This document shows positions 33,447-42,313 of a stretch of 64,000 nt of DNA, one piece after another. The stretch spans positions 17,420 to 81,419 of the forward strand of contig NZ_CAAHFN010000053.1 of NCBI RefSeq assembly GCF_900961225.1, in the 5' to 3' direction. The notes beneath the pieces were generated by a model. That model was not told the DNA's origin, made no database searches, and worked only from the letters and a program-made list of their open reading frames with translations. This DNA comes from Modicisalibacter radicis (lineage in GTDB: Bacteria > Pseudomonadota > Gammaproteobacteria > Pseudomonadales > Halomonadaceae). A program made the translations under genes and the position numbers. Every line of letters starts with the position of its first letter. Position 1 is the stretch's first letter.

Positions 33447-35067
33447 TGGATTCTTCCTCCGGCGCGGGGCGTTTCGGGGCCGGTGTCGGGGTGTAGTGAT
33501 TGACGGTATCGGACCCGGCCGGCGCCATGGGTTCGTCATCCGGGTGGGTCATCGGCTTGACCAGCGTGGCGTTTTGCTTGCGTGCACCGAACAGGCTGGC
33601 ATCGCTGTCGCCACCGTGGCAGCCGTTGCCGAACGAGAACCCGCAGCCGCCGCGTTCGGGGAAAGCGTCGCGGGCCTGCTCGCGGTGGCTGGTGGGGATC
33701 ACGAAGCGGTCCTCGTAATTGGCGATGGCCAGGTAGCGGTACATCTCCTCGACCTGCGCTTCGGTCAGGCCCACGGCGTCGAGCACGGCCTCGGCCTTGT
33801 GGCCATCGACCTGCTGGGCACGCTTGTACAGGCGCATCGCCATCAGTCGCTTGAGGGCGAGCACCACGGGTTCTTCCTCCCCGGCGGTGAGCAGGTTGGC
33901 GAGATAGCGTACCGGGATGCGCAGTGACTCGATGTCGGGCAGCACGCCGTCGCTTTCGATGTGTCCGGCCTCGGCGGCGGACTGGATCGGCGACAGCGGC
34001 GGCACGTACCACACCATCGGCAGGGTGCGGTACTCCGGATGCAGCGGCAGCGCCAGGCCCCAGTCCATGGCCAGCTTGTAGACCGGCGAGGCCTGGGCGG
34101 CCTTGATCACGTTCTCGGGAATGCCGTCACGCTTGGCCTGGGCGATCACCTCGGGGTCGTTCGGGTCGAGGAAGATCTCGCGCTGGCGGTGGTAGAGGTC
34201 GCGCTCGTCGGGGGACGACGCCACTTCCTGGATACGGTCGGCGTCGTACAGCAATACGCCGAGATAGCGGATGCGGCCCACGCAGGTCTCGGAGCAGACC
34301 GTCGGCATGCCGGACTCGATGCGCGGGTAGCAGAAGATGCACTTCTCGGACTTGCCGGTCTTCCAGTTGTAATAGATCTTCTTGTACGGGCAGCCCGAGA
34401 TGCACATGCGCCAGCCGCGGCACTTGTCCTGGTCGATCAGCACGATGCCGTCTTCCTCGCGCTTGTAGATCGCGCCACTCGGGCACGACGCCACGCACGT
34501 CGGGTTGAGGCAGTGCTCGCACAGGCGCGGCAGGTACATCATGAAGGTGTTCTCGAACTGGCCGTAGATGTCGGCCTGGATCTGCTCGAAGTTCTTGTCC
34601 TTGCGGCGCTTGGAAAACTCGGTGCCGAGGATCTCTTCCCAGTTGGGTCCCCACTCGATCTTGTTCATGCGCTGCCCGGTGATGGCGCTGCGCGGGCGCG
34701 CCACCGGCTGGTGCTTGCCTTCGCCGGCCTGGTGCAGGTGCTGGTAGTCGAAGTCGAACGGCTCGTAGTAGTCGTCGATCTCGGGCAGGTCGGGGTTGGC
34801 GAACAGCTTGGCCAGTACCCGGTAGCGACCGCCGATGCGCGGCTGGATGGAGCCGTTCCTGTTGCGCAGCCAGCCGCCTTTCCACTTCTGCTGGTTCTCC
34901 CACTCCTTGGGGTAGCCGATGCCGGGTTTGGTCTCGACGTTGTTGAACCAGGCGTACTCGACCCCTTCGCGGCTGGTCCAGACGTTCTTGCAGGTCACCG
35001 AGCAGGTGTGGCAGCCGATACACTTGTCGAGGTTGAGGACCATGCCCACCTGTGAGCGAATTTTCAT
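33439..35067 (-). CDS. narH: Respiratory nitrate reductase beta subunit
   Basis: 542 residues. Four iron-sulfur binding groups are visible: CIGCHTCSVTCKNVW (about 16-30), CEHCLNPTCVASCPSG, CRGWRMCISGCPYKK and CIFCYPRIE with the later CSETCVGR. The tryptophan in CRGWRMC marks the [3Fe-4S] site typical of NarH. It relays electrons from NarI to NarG. Unusually, it is the first gene of its operon: narG is about 10.7 kb away, and narH carries its own Fnr/NarL promoter. Confidence 0.97.
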   Translation of the reverse strand: MKIRSQVGMVLNLDKCIGCHTCSVTCKNVWTSREGVEYAWFNNVETKPGIGYPKEWENQQKWKGGWLRNRNGSIQPRIGGRYRVLAKLFANPDLPEIDDYYEPFDFDYQHLHQAGEGKHQPVARPRSAITGQRMNKIEWGPNWEEILGTEFSKRRKDKNFEQIQADIYGQFENTFMMYLPRLCEHCLNPTCVASCPSGAIYKREEDGIVLIDQDKCRGWRMCISGCPYKKIYYNWKTGKSEKCIFCYPRIESGMPTVCSETCVGRIRYLGVLLYDADRIQEVASSPDERDLYHRQREIFLDPNDPEVIAQAKRDGIPENVIKAAQASPVYKLAMDWGLALPLHPEYRTLPMVWYVPPLSPIQSAAEAGHIESDGVLPDIESLRIPVRYLANLLTAGEEEPVVLALKRLMAMRLYKRAQQVDGHKAEAVLDAVGLTEAQVEEMYRYLAIANYEDRFVIPTSHREQARDAFPERGGCGFSFGNGCHGGDSDASLFGARKQNATLVKPMTHPDDEPMAPAGSDTVNHYTPTPAPKRPAPEEESNA

Positions 35068-35222
35068 ATCACGGTCTCCGCGGTAGTTGTGTCTTCAACC
35101 AGTCGGCAGCGTTGCATCGGGGTCGGGCGGGTTCGCCGGTTCAGCCCGCTGCACGATGTCTCCCTGGACCCGTTGAAGCGTCTTTTCGCAAGCCACTTTG
35201 GGGCTTTCGGCGAGGCGGGTTT

Positions 35223-35236
35223 TTGACTCCAATCAA
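35223..35236 (-). promoter_or_regulatory. Fnr box upstream of narHJI
   Basis: TTGACTCCAATCAA, nine of ten positions of TTGAT-N4-ATCAA. It is centred 162 nt upstream of the narH ATG. A start 41.5 nt downstream would fall near 35188, with a weak -10 (CAAAGT at 35195-35200). The two NarL-type sites lie further upstream. Confidence 0.75.
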
Positions 35237-35272
35237 GTCGCCGGGACCGCCGTTCGGCACCGGAGCGCTGCA

Positions 35273-35288
35273 TACTCCCTTGGTGGTA
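35273..35288. promoter_or_regulatory. NarL-type 7-2-7 site, narH promoter, proximal
   Basis: TACTCCCTTGGTGGTA is two inverted heptamers separated by 2 nt, near the consensus TACYYMT-NN-AKRRGTA. Its centre is 51 bp upstream of the Fnr-box centre, the same layout as at narK1 and narG (52 bp each). Confidence 0.6.
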
Positions 35289-35340
35289 GGTTTGTCATTC
35301 TATGCAACTTACTGTTTTTAAGAGTGTTTTGTATGAAATC

Positions 35341-35356
35341 TATGCCTTAGGGAGTA
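35341..35356. promoter_or_regulatory. NarL-type 7-2-7 site, narH promoter, distal
   Basis: TATGCCTTAGGGAGTA is a weaker 7-2-7 inverted repeat 68 bp upstream of the proximal site. It shares the CCTTAGG core with the perfect sites at narK1 and narG. It could also serve only as a remnant of an ancestral promoter copy. Confidence 0.45.
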
Positions 35357-35450
35357 GCCCCCAAAGGGCGGAGGCTCTTTGGGGGTAGGGTGGCTCGGTG
35401 TCGGCATGGCGGCTTCATGGAGAGCGGACAGACAGCAAGCAGCAACGGCA

Positions 35451-35472
35451 AGAGCCGGCGAAGGCCGGCTCT
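35451..35472. terminator. Hairpin downstream of narK2
   Basis: A perfect 9-bp GC-rich stem (AGAGCCGGC / GCCGGCTCT) with a GAAG tetraloop, 29 nt after the narK2 stop on the minus strand. A TTTT run follows on the plus strand and only a short TTG on the minus strand, so termination of narK2 is plausible but not ideal. It separates narK2 from the narH promoter, so narH need not be read from narK. Confidence 0.6.
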
Positions 35473-35500
35473 CTTTTACGGTCGTGCGGTCAGGCAGCGA

Positions 35501-36898
35501 TCAGCAGGGCGTTTCGGCATTCCTGCGGGTGTAATAGAACCAGGTCAGGCTCATGCACAGCGCGTAGAAGACGATGAAGCCGTAGAGTGCCGATTCCGCA
35601 CCGCCGGTCAATGCGATGGAGCTGCCGAAGGTCTTGGGAATGAAGAAGGCACCGTAGGCGGCGATCGCCGAGGTGAAGCCGATGGTTGCCGCGGATTCCT
35701 TGTCGCCCTGCTGACGTTGTGCCGCGCTATCGAGGTTCGGCATCAGGCGCGCCACCTCCTGACGGAAGATCTCGGGAATCATCTGGAAGGTGCTGGCGTT
35801 GCCTACGCCGGTAAAGAAGAACAGCAGCAGGAACATGGCGAAGAAGCCCCAGAACGCGCCCGGCTGGTCCTTGATGCCGAGGAAGAACAGCACCCCGGCG
35901 ACACAGGCTATCATCCCCGCGAACACCCACAGCGTGACCCGGGCACCGCCGAAGCGGTCCGAGACCCAGCCGGTGCCGGCACGCGACAGCGCCCCCACCA
36001 GCGGCCCCAGGAAGGCGAACTTGAGCACGTCGACCTCGGGGAACTGATTGGATGCCAGCAGCGGGAAGCCGGCGGAATAGCCGATGAAACTGCCGAATGT
36101 GCCGGTATAGAGTATGCACATCAGCCAGTTGTGCTTGCGTTTGAAGATGACCGACTGATCCTTGAACGAGGAGCGCGCGCTGGCGATGTCGTTCATGCCG
36201 AACCAGGCGGCCGCGGCGCCGAGGAGGATGAACGGTACCCAGATGAATCCGGCGTTCTGCAACCACAGACGCTGGCTATCCCCCAGCGCCTGCGGCTCGC
36301 CGCCCAGCGCCCCGAAGACCCCGGCGGTGATCACCAGCGGCACCACGAACTGCATGACGCTGACCCCCAGGTTGCCCAGTCCGGCATTGAGCGCCAGGGC
36401 ATTGCCTTTCTCGCGCTTGGGGTAGAAAAACGAGATGTTGGCCATGCTGGAGGCGAAGTTGCCGCCGCCGAAGCCGCAAAGCAGTGCCACGATCAGCATC
36501 ACCAGATAGGGGGTATCCGGGTTCTGCACCGCAAAGCCGATCCATAGCGCCGGCAGCGCCAGTGAAGCGGTCGACAGCGCGGTAAAGCGTCTGCCGCCGA
36601 AGATCGGCACCATGAAGCTGTAGAAAATGCGCAGCGTGGCGCCGGACAGGCCCGGCAGCGCGGCCAGCCAGAACAACTGGTTGGAGGTGTAGTCGAAACC
36701 CACCTGGGGCAGCTTGGCGACCACCACCGACCAGACCATCCATACGCAGAAGGCCAGCAGCAGACAGAAAATGGAGATCCACAGGTTGCGGGTGGCGATG
36801 GCCTTGCCGCCGCTCTCCCAGGATTCGGTATCCTCGGGGCGCCAGTCGGTGAGCACCCGCGGGTGCTCACCTTTGTGTAACGTGTTGTCCATGGACAT
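35501..36898 (-). CDS. narK2: Nitrate/nitrite transporter NarK2 (E. coli NarK type)
   Basis: 465 residues from MSMDNTLHKGEHPRVL with 12 membrane helices. The two nitrate signature motifs are visible in helices 5 and 11 (GFGGGNFASSMANISFFYP and FFTGVGNASTFQMIP). The E. coli NarK group exchanges nitrate for nitrite. ATG 36898 has the RBS CAGGAG 8 nt upstream; reading from 36955 adds residues that overlap the leader. It follows narK1 by 68 nt, giving the narK1K2 pair known in Pseudomonas and Paracoccus. Confidence 0.93.
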   Translation of the reverse strand: MSMDNTLHKGEHPRVLTDWRPEDTESWESGGKAIATRNLWISIFCLLLAFCVWMVWSVVVAKLPQVGFDYTSNQLFWLAALPGLSGATLRIFYSFMVPIFGGRRFTALSTASLALPALWIGFAVQNPDTPYLVMLIVALLCGFGGGNFASSMANISFFYPKREKGNALALNAGLGNLGVSVMQFVVPLVITAGVFGALGGEPQALGDSQRLWLQNAGFIWVPFILLGAAAAWFGMNDIASARSSFKDQSVIFKRKHNWLMCILYTGTFGSFIGYSAGFPLLASNQFPEVDVLKFAFLGPLVGALSRAGTGWVSDRFGGARVTLWVFAGMIACVAGVLFFLGIKDQPGAFWGFFAMFLLLFFFTGVGNASTFQMIPEIFRQEVARLMPNLDSAAQRQQGDKESAATIGFTSAIAAYGAFFIPKTFGSSIALTGGAESALYGFIVFYALCMSLTWFYYTRRNAETPC

Positions 36899-36966
36899 GC
36901 TCGTTATCTCCTGATGGTTGCTTGTGGCGACCGGGGCCCTGCGCCCCGGTTGCACCGTTTTCGTGG

Positions 36967-38319
36967 TTAGGGTCGGGCATCCATCTCCCCGGTCTTGCGG
37001 CGGTTTCCGTCCGTCGAGTCCTGAACTTCCGGCAGGTACCGGTAGCGCTCCTCCGAGAGCTCGGGGATGTGCCGGCGCTCCATGCGTCGGATCGCCACGT
37101 GCATCCAGACCAGGGAAACGGCAACGAGCACGAACATCACCATGTAAGAGGTGGTCCAGACGCCGGTGAGGTCGAGCACGATTCCGAAGGTGATGGGCAG
37201 GAAAAAGCCGCCCAGGCCGCCGATCATGCCCACCAGGCCGCCGACGGAGCCGACGTTATTCGGGTAGTAGACAGGGATGTGCTTGTAGACGGCCGCCTTG
37301 CCCAGGGACATGAAGAAACCGAGCAGCACCGTCAGCACTACCACGCCCCACAGCGGCATCGCCAAGCTGAACTCGATCAGGCCTTCCTTGCCCTGAACAG
37401 CGTATCGAGTCTCCGGGTAGGCGAGCAGGAACAGGCATACCAGCGAGACGATGAAGGTCAGATACATGACCGCGCGGGCACCGAAACGGTCGGAGAGGTA
37501 GCCCCCAAAGGCCCGGAACACGCTTGCCGGCAGCGAATACAGTGCCGTGAGAGTGCCGGCGACCGCGATGCTCACATCGTAGGCGCCGACGTAGTAGCGC
37601 GGCAGGTAGGAAGCAAGGGCGACGAAGCCGCCAAACACGAAGAAGTAGTAGAGCGCGAAGCGCCATACCTGGGGATGACGCAAAGGCTCGAGTTGGGTAA
37701 GCGCGGAGGTGCCACGGGCGCCGGCGCGGCGACGGGCCATCGTCATCGGGTCTTCCTGGGTGAATACCCAGAAAACCACCGCCATGATCGCCAGAACCAC
37801 GGCGTAGATCACTGCAGTGCGTTCCCAGCCGAGGGCGATCAGCAAGAACGGGGCGCAGAAGTTGGTGACCGCCGCCCCCACGTTGCCGGCGCCGAAGATT
37901 CCCAGCGCGGTGCCTTGGCGCTCTTCCTCGAACCAGTAGGAGGTGTAGGCAATCCCCACGATGAACGATCCGCCCGCCAGACCCACACCGAGGGCGGCGA
38001 TCAGGAACATCCAGTAGGTCTCCACGTAGGAGAGCAGGAATACGCACACCGAGGTCACGAGCATGAGGATGCTGAATACCCGGCGGCCACCGAGTTGTTC
38101 AGTCCAGATGCCGAGGAAGATCCGGCTGATGGAGCCGGTCAGCACAGGGGTCGCGACCAGGATGCCGAACTCCGTCTCGCTGAGGCCGAGATCCTGCTTG
38201 ATCCTCACGCCGATAATCGAAAAAATCGTCCATACCGCAAAGCACACGGTGAATGCCAGGGTGCTCAGCGTCAGTGCCCGGTACTGATCGGGCCTCGTTA
38301 CGCCTTCCAGGTTCTTCAT
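36967..38319 (-). CDS. narK1: Nitrate transporter NarK1 (type I)
   Basis: 450 residues with 12 membrane helices. Nitrate motifs are GLAGGSFIVGIAYTSYWF (helix 5) and GFFMSLGKAAVYKHIPVYYP (helix 10-11). The type I NarK group is a proton/nitrate symporter that starts uptake before nitrite accumulates. It is the first gene after the Fnr/NarL promoter at 38451-38517 and is divergent from narXL. Confidence 0.92.
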   Translation of the reverse strand: MKNLEGVTRPDQYRALTLSTLAFTVCFAVWTIFSIIGVRIKQDLGLSETEFGILVATPVLTGSISRIFLGIWTEQLGGRRVFSILMLVTSVCVFLLSYVETYWMFLIAALGVGLAGGSFIVGIAYTSYWFEEERQGTALGIFGAGNVGAAVTNFCAPFLLIALGWERTAVIYAVVLAIMAVVFWVFTQEDPMTMARRRAGARGTSALTQLEPLRHPQVWRFALYYFFVFGGFVALASYLPRYYVGAYDVSIAVAGTLTALYSLPASVFRAFGGYLSDRFGARAVMYLTFIVSLVCLFLLAYPETRYAVQGKEGLIEFSLAMPLWGVVVLTVLLGFFMSLGKAAVYKHIPVYYPNNVGSVGGLVGMIGGLGGFFLPITFGIVLDLTGVWTTSYMVMFVLVAVSLVWMHVAIRRMERRHIPELSEERYRYLPEVQDSTDGNRRKTGEMDARP

Positions 38320-38422
38320 GATAGCTTTCCTGTCACGAGTGAAATGATCGGGCGGGAGTCAGGGTGAGCACGGATGATTTGCTGGTTTGCCATGGCGGCC
38401 CCTCCCGGTGGAACCTGAGGCA

Positions 38423-38464
38423 ACCATAGGCATGGCGCGCGCGACCGTTATTGACTCGAATCAA
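38423..38464 (-). promoter_or_regulatory. Class II Fnr promoter of narK1K2
   Basis: TTGACTCGAATCAA (38451-38464) matches the Fnr consensus at nine of ten positions. The -10 TATGGT (minus strand, 38423-38428) is at the exact distance for a site centred at -41.5, with a start near 38416 and a leader of about 97 nt. The same TATGGT hexamer occurs at the same distance in front of narG. Confidence 0.75.
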
Positions 38465-38501
38465 GGGCGCTGGCGTGGCGAACGGAGTAGGCTAGCGCGG
38501 C

Positions 38502-38517
38502 TACTCCTTAGGAGGTA
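38502..38517. promoter_or_regulatory. NarL-type 7-2-7 site between narK1 and narX
   Basis: TACTCCTTAGGAGGTA matches TACYYMT-NN-AKRRGTA at 13 of 14 defined positions and is identical over all 16 bases to the site upstream of narG. Its centre is 52 bp upstream of the narK1 Fnr centre. It is also about 120 nt upstream of narX, so NarL could act on both promoters. Confidence 0.7.
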
Positions 38518-38633
38518 GGCGAGGAGGTTCTGGCAAGTCATTGTTTTATAAAATTCTTTTTGTGACTCGGGGCTGCCTCGGGGGCCGCTCCAGCGGCAGC
38601 GAGGCATAGGTGGTAGTCCTGTTCGGAGCGCGC

Positions 38634-40469
38634 ATGTCCCAATCCCTTAATCGTTCGCTGATCTTCCGGGCCGGCCTCGCCATGGCGGGGATCGTCGTTC
38701 TCGCCCTGACCAGCATGCTCGGGTCGATCATGATCGCCGAGACCGCCAGTGGCGATGCCGCGGCCATCAACCAGGCCGGTACCCTGCGCATGCAGGCCTA
38801 CCGTCTGCTGAGCACGCGCCTGCAGACCCCGGTGGATGGCGGGGTGCTGAGCCAGCGGATCGAGCGCTTCGATGCAGACCTGACCAGCCCGGTCATCACC
38901 GGATTGATTCCCGACGGCCTGCAGCATCCTCTGGCCCAGCGCTACGCCGGCGTGACCGAGATGTGGCGGGACATGCTGCGCCCGGCCCTGCTGGCTGCCG
39001 AGTCACGCTCATCCCGGGCTCTGGTGGGCCAGACCGCCGAGTTCGTCGACGAGGTGGATCGCCTGGTCGGCCAGTTGCAGCAGGAAGCCGAGTCACGGAT
39101 CCGGATGCTGCATCTGCTTCAGGGCATCGTGCTGTTCCTGACCCTGATCCTGGTGCTGGGGACCATGTACAAGCTGGTCAATGATGTGATGCCGCCGCTG
39201 CGCGAGCTGTTCCACGTGGTCAATCGGGTGCGCCACGGCGACTTCACGGGTCGTGTGGCTTATGAGGGCAACGATGAACTGGGCCTGATCTCGCGTACCC
39301 TCAATCAGATGAACGAAAGCCTGTCGCGGATGTATGCGGAACTCGAGCAGCGGGTGGAAGCCAAGACGGCCGAACTCAAGCGCAGCAACGAGTCGTTGCG
39401 GCTGCTCTACGAGGCCGCACGGCAGCTCAACAGCTCGACCCCCGGCAGCGAGGATTTCCGCGATGTGCTCGATCACCTGGAACGGGTCACGGGGCTCGGC
39501 TCGATCACCCTGTGCTTGTCGCAGGGCGAGGCCGAACGTGCCTATCAGCGTATTTCCACCCAACTGGGCGATCGCCCCGATTTCTGCCGGGCGCCGGACT
39601 GCGGTCCCTGCCTGAGTGGCGAGCGGGTGCCGCCGCGGGTACGCCCGGTGGTGGTCAGCGAGTCCGACCGCCGCTATGGCGTGCTGTTGATTCAGCACCC
39701 GGCGGGGGCGTCTCCGCTGCGCTGGCAGATGGATCTGGTCGAGACCGTGGCGGGGCTGATCGCCACGGCGCTCTCGCTGGCTCAGAACAATGACGAGCAG
39801 CGTCGCCTGGCGTTGATGGACGAACGTGCGGTGATCGCCCGGGAGCTGCACGACTCGTTGGCCCAGTCGCTCTCGTATCTGAAGATCCAGGTGGCGCGCC
39901 TGCAGATGCTGATTCGTCAGCAGGGTACGTCAGCCGATCAGGATGCGGTCATCGACGAACTGCGCGAGGGACTGAACTCGGCCTACCGACAGCTGCGCGA
40001 GCTGCTCAACACCTTCCGCCTGAAGATGGCCGAGCCGGGGCTAGAGGCCGCGCTCAACGAGACGGTGAGTGAGTTCGCCCAGCGCACTGAGCTGAAAATC
40101 CTGCTCGAATACGAGCTGCGGCACTGTCCGCTGACCCCCAACGAGGAGATTCATGTGCTGCAGATCGTGCGCGAGGCGCTCTCCAACGTGGTTCATCACG
40201 CCAGGGCCGAAAACTGCGATATTCACTTGCAGACCACCGACTCGGGGCAGGTCAGGGTGTCTATCCGCGACGACGGGGTGGGCTTGCCCGAGCAGCACGC
40301 ACGGCTCAACCACTATGGCACCACGATCATGGACGAGCGTGCCACCGGCCTGGGCGGCGCGCTCGAAATGCACAATCGCGCCGAGGGCGGAACGGAAGTG
40401 ATACTGCGTTTTATCCCGCAGGTCACCGCCGGGAGCGAATCGGTCAATCTGCTGGGAGGGACACAATGA
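38634..40469 (+). CDS. narX: Nitrate/nitrite sensor histidine kinase
   Basis: 611 residues. Two membrane helices (about 10-32 and 160-180) frame a periplasmic domain with the nitrate-binding P-box NQAGTLRMQAYRLL (about 48-61). Then come a HAMP domain, a coiled coil, a central cysteine-rich module (FCRAPDCGPCLSGE), the HisKA_3 motif RELHDSLAQSLSYLKIQ and an ATPase domain (DDGVGLP). This is the NarX layout. ATG 38634 with GGAG seven nt upstream is preferred over the GTG at 38610. The stop overlaps narL (ATGA). Confidence 0.95.
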   Translation: MSQSLNRSLIFRAGLAMAGIVVLALTSMLGSIMIAETASGDAAAINQAGTLRMQAYRLLSTRLQTPVDGGVLSQRIERFDADLTSPVITGLIPDGLQHPLAQRYAGVTEMWRDMLRPALLAAESRSSRALVGQTAEFVDEVDRLVGQLQQEAESRIRMLHLLQGIVLFLTLILVLGTMYKLVNDVMPPLRELFHVVNRVRHGDFTGRVAYEGNDELGLISRTLNQMNESLSRMYAELEQRVEAKTAELKRSNESLRLLYEAARQLNSSTPGSEDFRDVLDHLERVTGLGSITLCLSQGEAERAYQRISTQLGDRPDFCRAPDCGPCLSGERVPPRVRPVVVSESDRRYGVLLIQHPAGASPLRWQMDLVETVAGLIATALSLAQNNDEQRRLALMDERAVIARELHDSLAQSLSYLKIQVARLQMLIRQQGTSADQDAVIDELREGLNSAYRQLRELLNTFRLKMAEPGLEAALNETVSEFAQRTELKILLEYELRHCPLTPNEEIHVLQIVREALSNVVHHARAENCDIHLQTTDSGQVRVSIRDDGVGLPEQHARLNHYGTTIMDERATGLGGALEMHNRAEGGTEVILRFIPQVTAGSESVNLLGGTQ

Positions 40470-41107
40470 GCGAGACACGCATCCTGATCGTCGACGACCA
40501 TCCGCTGTTCCGGCGCGGCGTGCGCCAGCTGGTCGAGATGGATCCGGACATGACCATCGCCGGCGAGGCATCCAACGGCGCCGAAGCCGTCGAGGCCGCC
40601 GGCACGCTCGAGCTTGACCTGATCCTGATGGATCTGAACATGGCCAGGATGGACGGGCTGGAGGCCCTGCGTCAGATTCGCAGCAACGGCATCGATACGC
40701 GCCTCGTGATGCTCACGGTGTCCGATGCCGACGACGATGTGGTCGCCGCGCTGCGCGCCGGTGCCGACGGTTACCTGCTCAAGGACATGGAGCCCGAGGA
40801 CCTGCTGGCGCGTATCAAGGAGGCCGCCGAGGGCAAGCTGGTGATCAGTCCGCAGCTCGCTGCCATCCTGGCGGGCATCGTCGGCGGCGGCCGCGCCGCC
40901 CCCGCCGATGCGTTGTCGTCGCTCACCTCGCGCGAACTGGATATCCTGCGGACGCTGGCCCGCGGCATGAGCAACAAGATGATCGCGCGGCGGCTCGATA
41001 TCACCGAGGGCACGGTGAAGGTTCACGTCAAGAACCTGCTCAAGAAACTCGGCCTGCGTTCGCGGGTAGAGGCGGCGGTGTGGGCGGTCAATCATGGGGT
41101 TTCGTAA
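40466..41107 (+). CDS. narL: Nitrate/nitrite response regulator NarL
   Basis: 213 residues. The receiver domain has the acidic pair DD near residues 9-10, the phosphoacceptor Asp in LILMDLNM and Lys in YLLKDM. The LuxR-type helix-turn-helix is LTSRELDILRTLARGMSNKMIARRLDI. It binds inverted heptamers such as those at 38502, 35273 and 49738. It is translationally coupled to narX. Confidence 0.95.
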   Translation: MSETRILIVDDHPLFRRGVRQLVEMDPDMTIAGEASNGAEAVEAAGTLELDLILMDLNMARMDGLEALRQIRSNGIDTRLVMLTVSDADDDVVAALRAGADGYLLKDMEPEDLLARIKEAAEGKLVISPQLAAILAGIVGGGRAAPADALSSLTSRELDILRTLARGMSNKMIARRLDITEGTVKVHVKNLLKKLGLRSRVEAAVWAVNHGVS

Positions 41108-41113
41108 GAAACC

Positions 41114-41329
41114 CTACTCGTCGATCTTGCTCAGTGCCGAGTCCTTGTGCATGGCGATGTGATCGGTCTTGTCGCTCTGTATCTCGTACTGCGGGTCATC
41201 CTCGCTGGCGCGGCGCCGGTGCCCCTTGTACTCGGTATCGCGGGTGTGAACGCGGATGATCCGTCCGCTGACATGGCCCGCTTCCGAGTTCCAGCGGACG
41301 TGATCGCCGACCTTGAAACGCTTGGCCAT
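41114..41329 (-). CDS. DUF2945 (HVA1/Tudor-like) protein
   Basis: 71 residues: KRFKVGDHVRWNSEAGHVSGRI, then YEIQSDKTDHIAMHKDSALSKI. This is the short SH3/Tudor-like domain of DUF2945 proteins. Their function is unknown. It is convergent with narL, with 6 nt between stops and no hairpin. Probably monocistronic. Confidence 0.8.
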   Translation of the reverse strand: MAKRFKVGDHVRWNSEAGHVSGRIIRVHTRDTEYKGHRRRASEDDPQYEIQSDKTDHIAMHKDSALSKIDE

Positions 41330-41388
41330 AGGGCCCTCCGTTGAATGGATTGATGAAACAGCCGTATCCCGCGTGGATCGCTGTTGGC

Positions 41389-41793
41389 CTACTGAATATC
41401 GACGCTATCGCCCTGGCGATCGAACGCCAGGAAGTTACCGATGCTGCCCATCTGCAGGGCTTCGACCATGCGCTGAAGGGGGCGTTCGGCCTCTTCGCTG
41501 GTCGGCGGGTTCGTTCCATCGCCGGCCAGGGCGGCGACGAAGACGATATCCCAGGTCACCCCGGTGCGTTGGGATTCCACGACCAGTGATTCCATGTCGC
41601 TCAATTCATCCAGCGTCTTGTCGACGCACAGGGCCGGTGTCAGCACGCCGCCTTCGCCCTGTTCGAAGCGTTCTTGCTGCTGCGCGTCGGGATTGTCGGG
41701 CAGTTCGGCCCTGGCGAAGACGAACAGCAGGCGCTGGGGCTCGGGCTGGCGGTGCGCTTCGCTGAGAAGCTCGGCGTAGTTGGCGATGGCCAT
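41389..41793 (-). CDS. Conserved hypothetical protein of 134 residues
   Basis: It begins MAIANYAELLSEAHRQPEPQ and contains LCVDKTLDEL and TWDIVFVAALAGDG, with no cysteine pattern or catalytic motif beyond a single Cys. Similar short proteins in Pseudomonas and Halomonas are, from memory, often labelled 'ribonucleotide reductase subunit alpha', but nothing here supports that. ATG 41793 has AGGAAAG upstream; the 45-residue longer reading has no RBS. Function unknown. Confidence 0.7.
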   Translation of the reverse strand: MAIANYAELLSEAHRQPEPQRLLFVFARAELPDNPDAQQQERFEQGEGGVLTPALCVDKTLDELSDMESLVVESQRTGVTWDIVFVAALAGDGTNPPTSEEAERPLQRMVEALQMGSIGNFLAFDRQGDSVDIQ

Positions 41794-41992
41794 GTAGCTT
41801 TCCTCGAGAGAATTTGGGGCTGGCAGCGCACCGGGAAAGTGCTCGAAGCCGCATTCTGGCGGGCACTGTGCAGCTTTCATGGAGATGAGGGATTGATTCG
41901 GGTCAACCGGCGGCCCGACGGGCGGCACGCGTAACCTCTTGGCACGCCCCGGCGGCGTTCATTGCGGCCAGGAGCGCGCATGAATCGCCTGG

Positions 41993-42313
41993 CTACGCCG
42001 GATCGGTGATGTCCTCGATCCAGGTCAGCGCTGCCACGGCCTGGGGGAAGCCCAGGGTGGGAATCGAGAGCAGGGCGACCTGCTTGAGCGCCTCGGGAGG
42101 CACCGACTCTTCCAATCCCCGGCGCGCATGAGAGTGCACGGCGCCTTCGGATCCCGCGCCAATGGCCAGGGCCAGCTTGACGAGCCGGGTCGTCGTCGCG
42201 TCAAGCGGGCCGGCCTCGGCACAGGCCTTGCCCAGTTCAGCGTAGGCCTTCCAGATCTGCGGGTGGCGCTTGGCCACGGCACCTGCTTCCGAGGGTAACT
42301 GCTGTTCATCCAT
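41993..42313 (-). CDS. Carboxymuconolactone decarboxylase-family protein without catalytic cysteines
   Basis: 106 residues, all helical, with the family block KLALAIGAGSEGAVHSHARRGLEE (split here only for description; about 46-69). AhpD-type members have C-x-x-C-x-x-x-H here; this one has G-A-V-H in place of the cysteine pair, so peroxidase activity is unlikely. The same Cys-less form is common among small stand-alone members. Role unknown. Confidence 0.78.
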   Translation of the reverse strand: MDEQQLPSEAGAVAKRHPQIWKAYAELGKACAEAGPLDATTTRLVKLALAIGAGSEGAVHSHARRGLEESVPPEALKQVALLSIPTLGFPQAVAALTWIEDITDPA

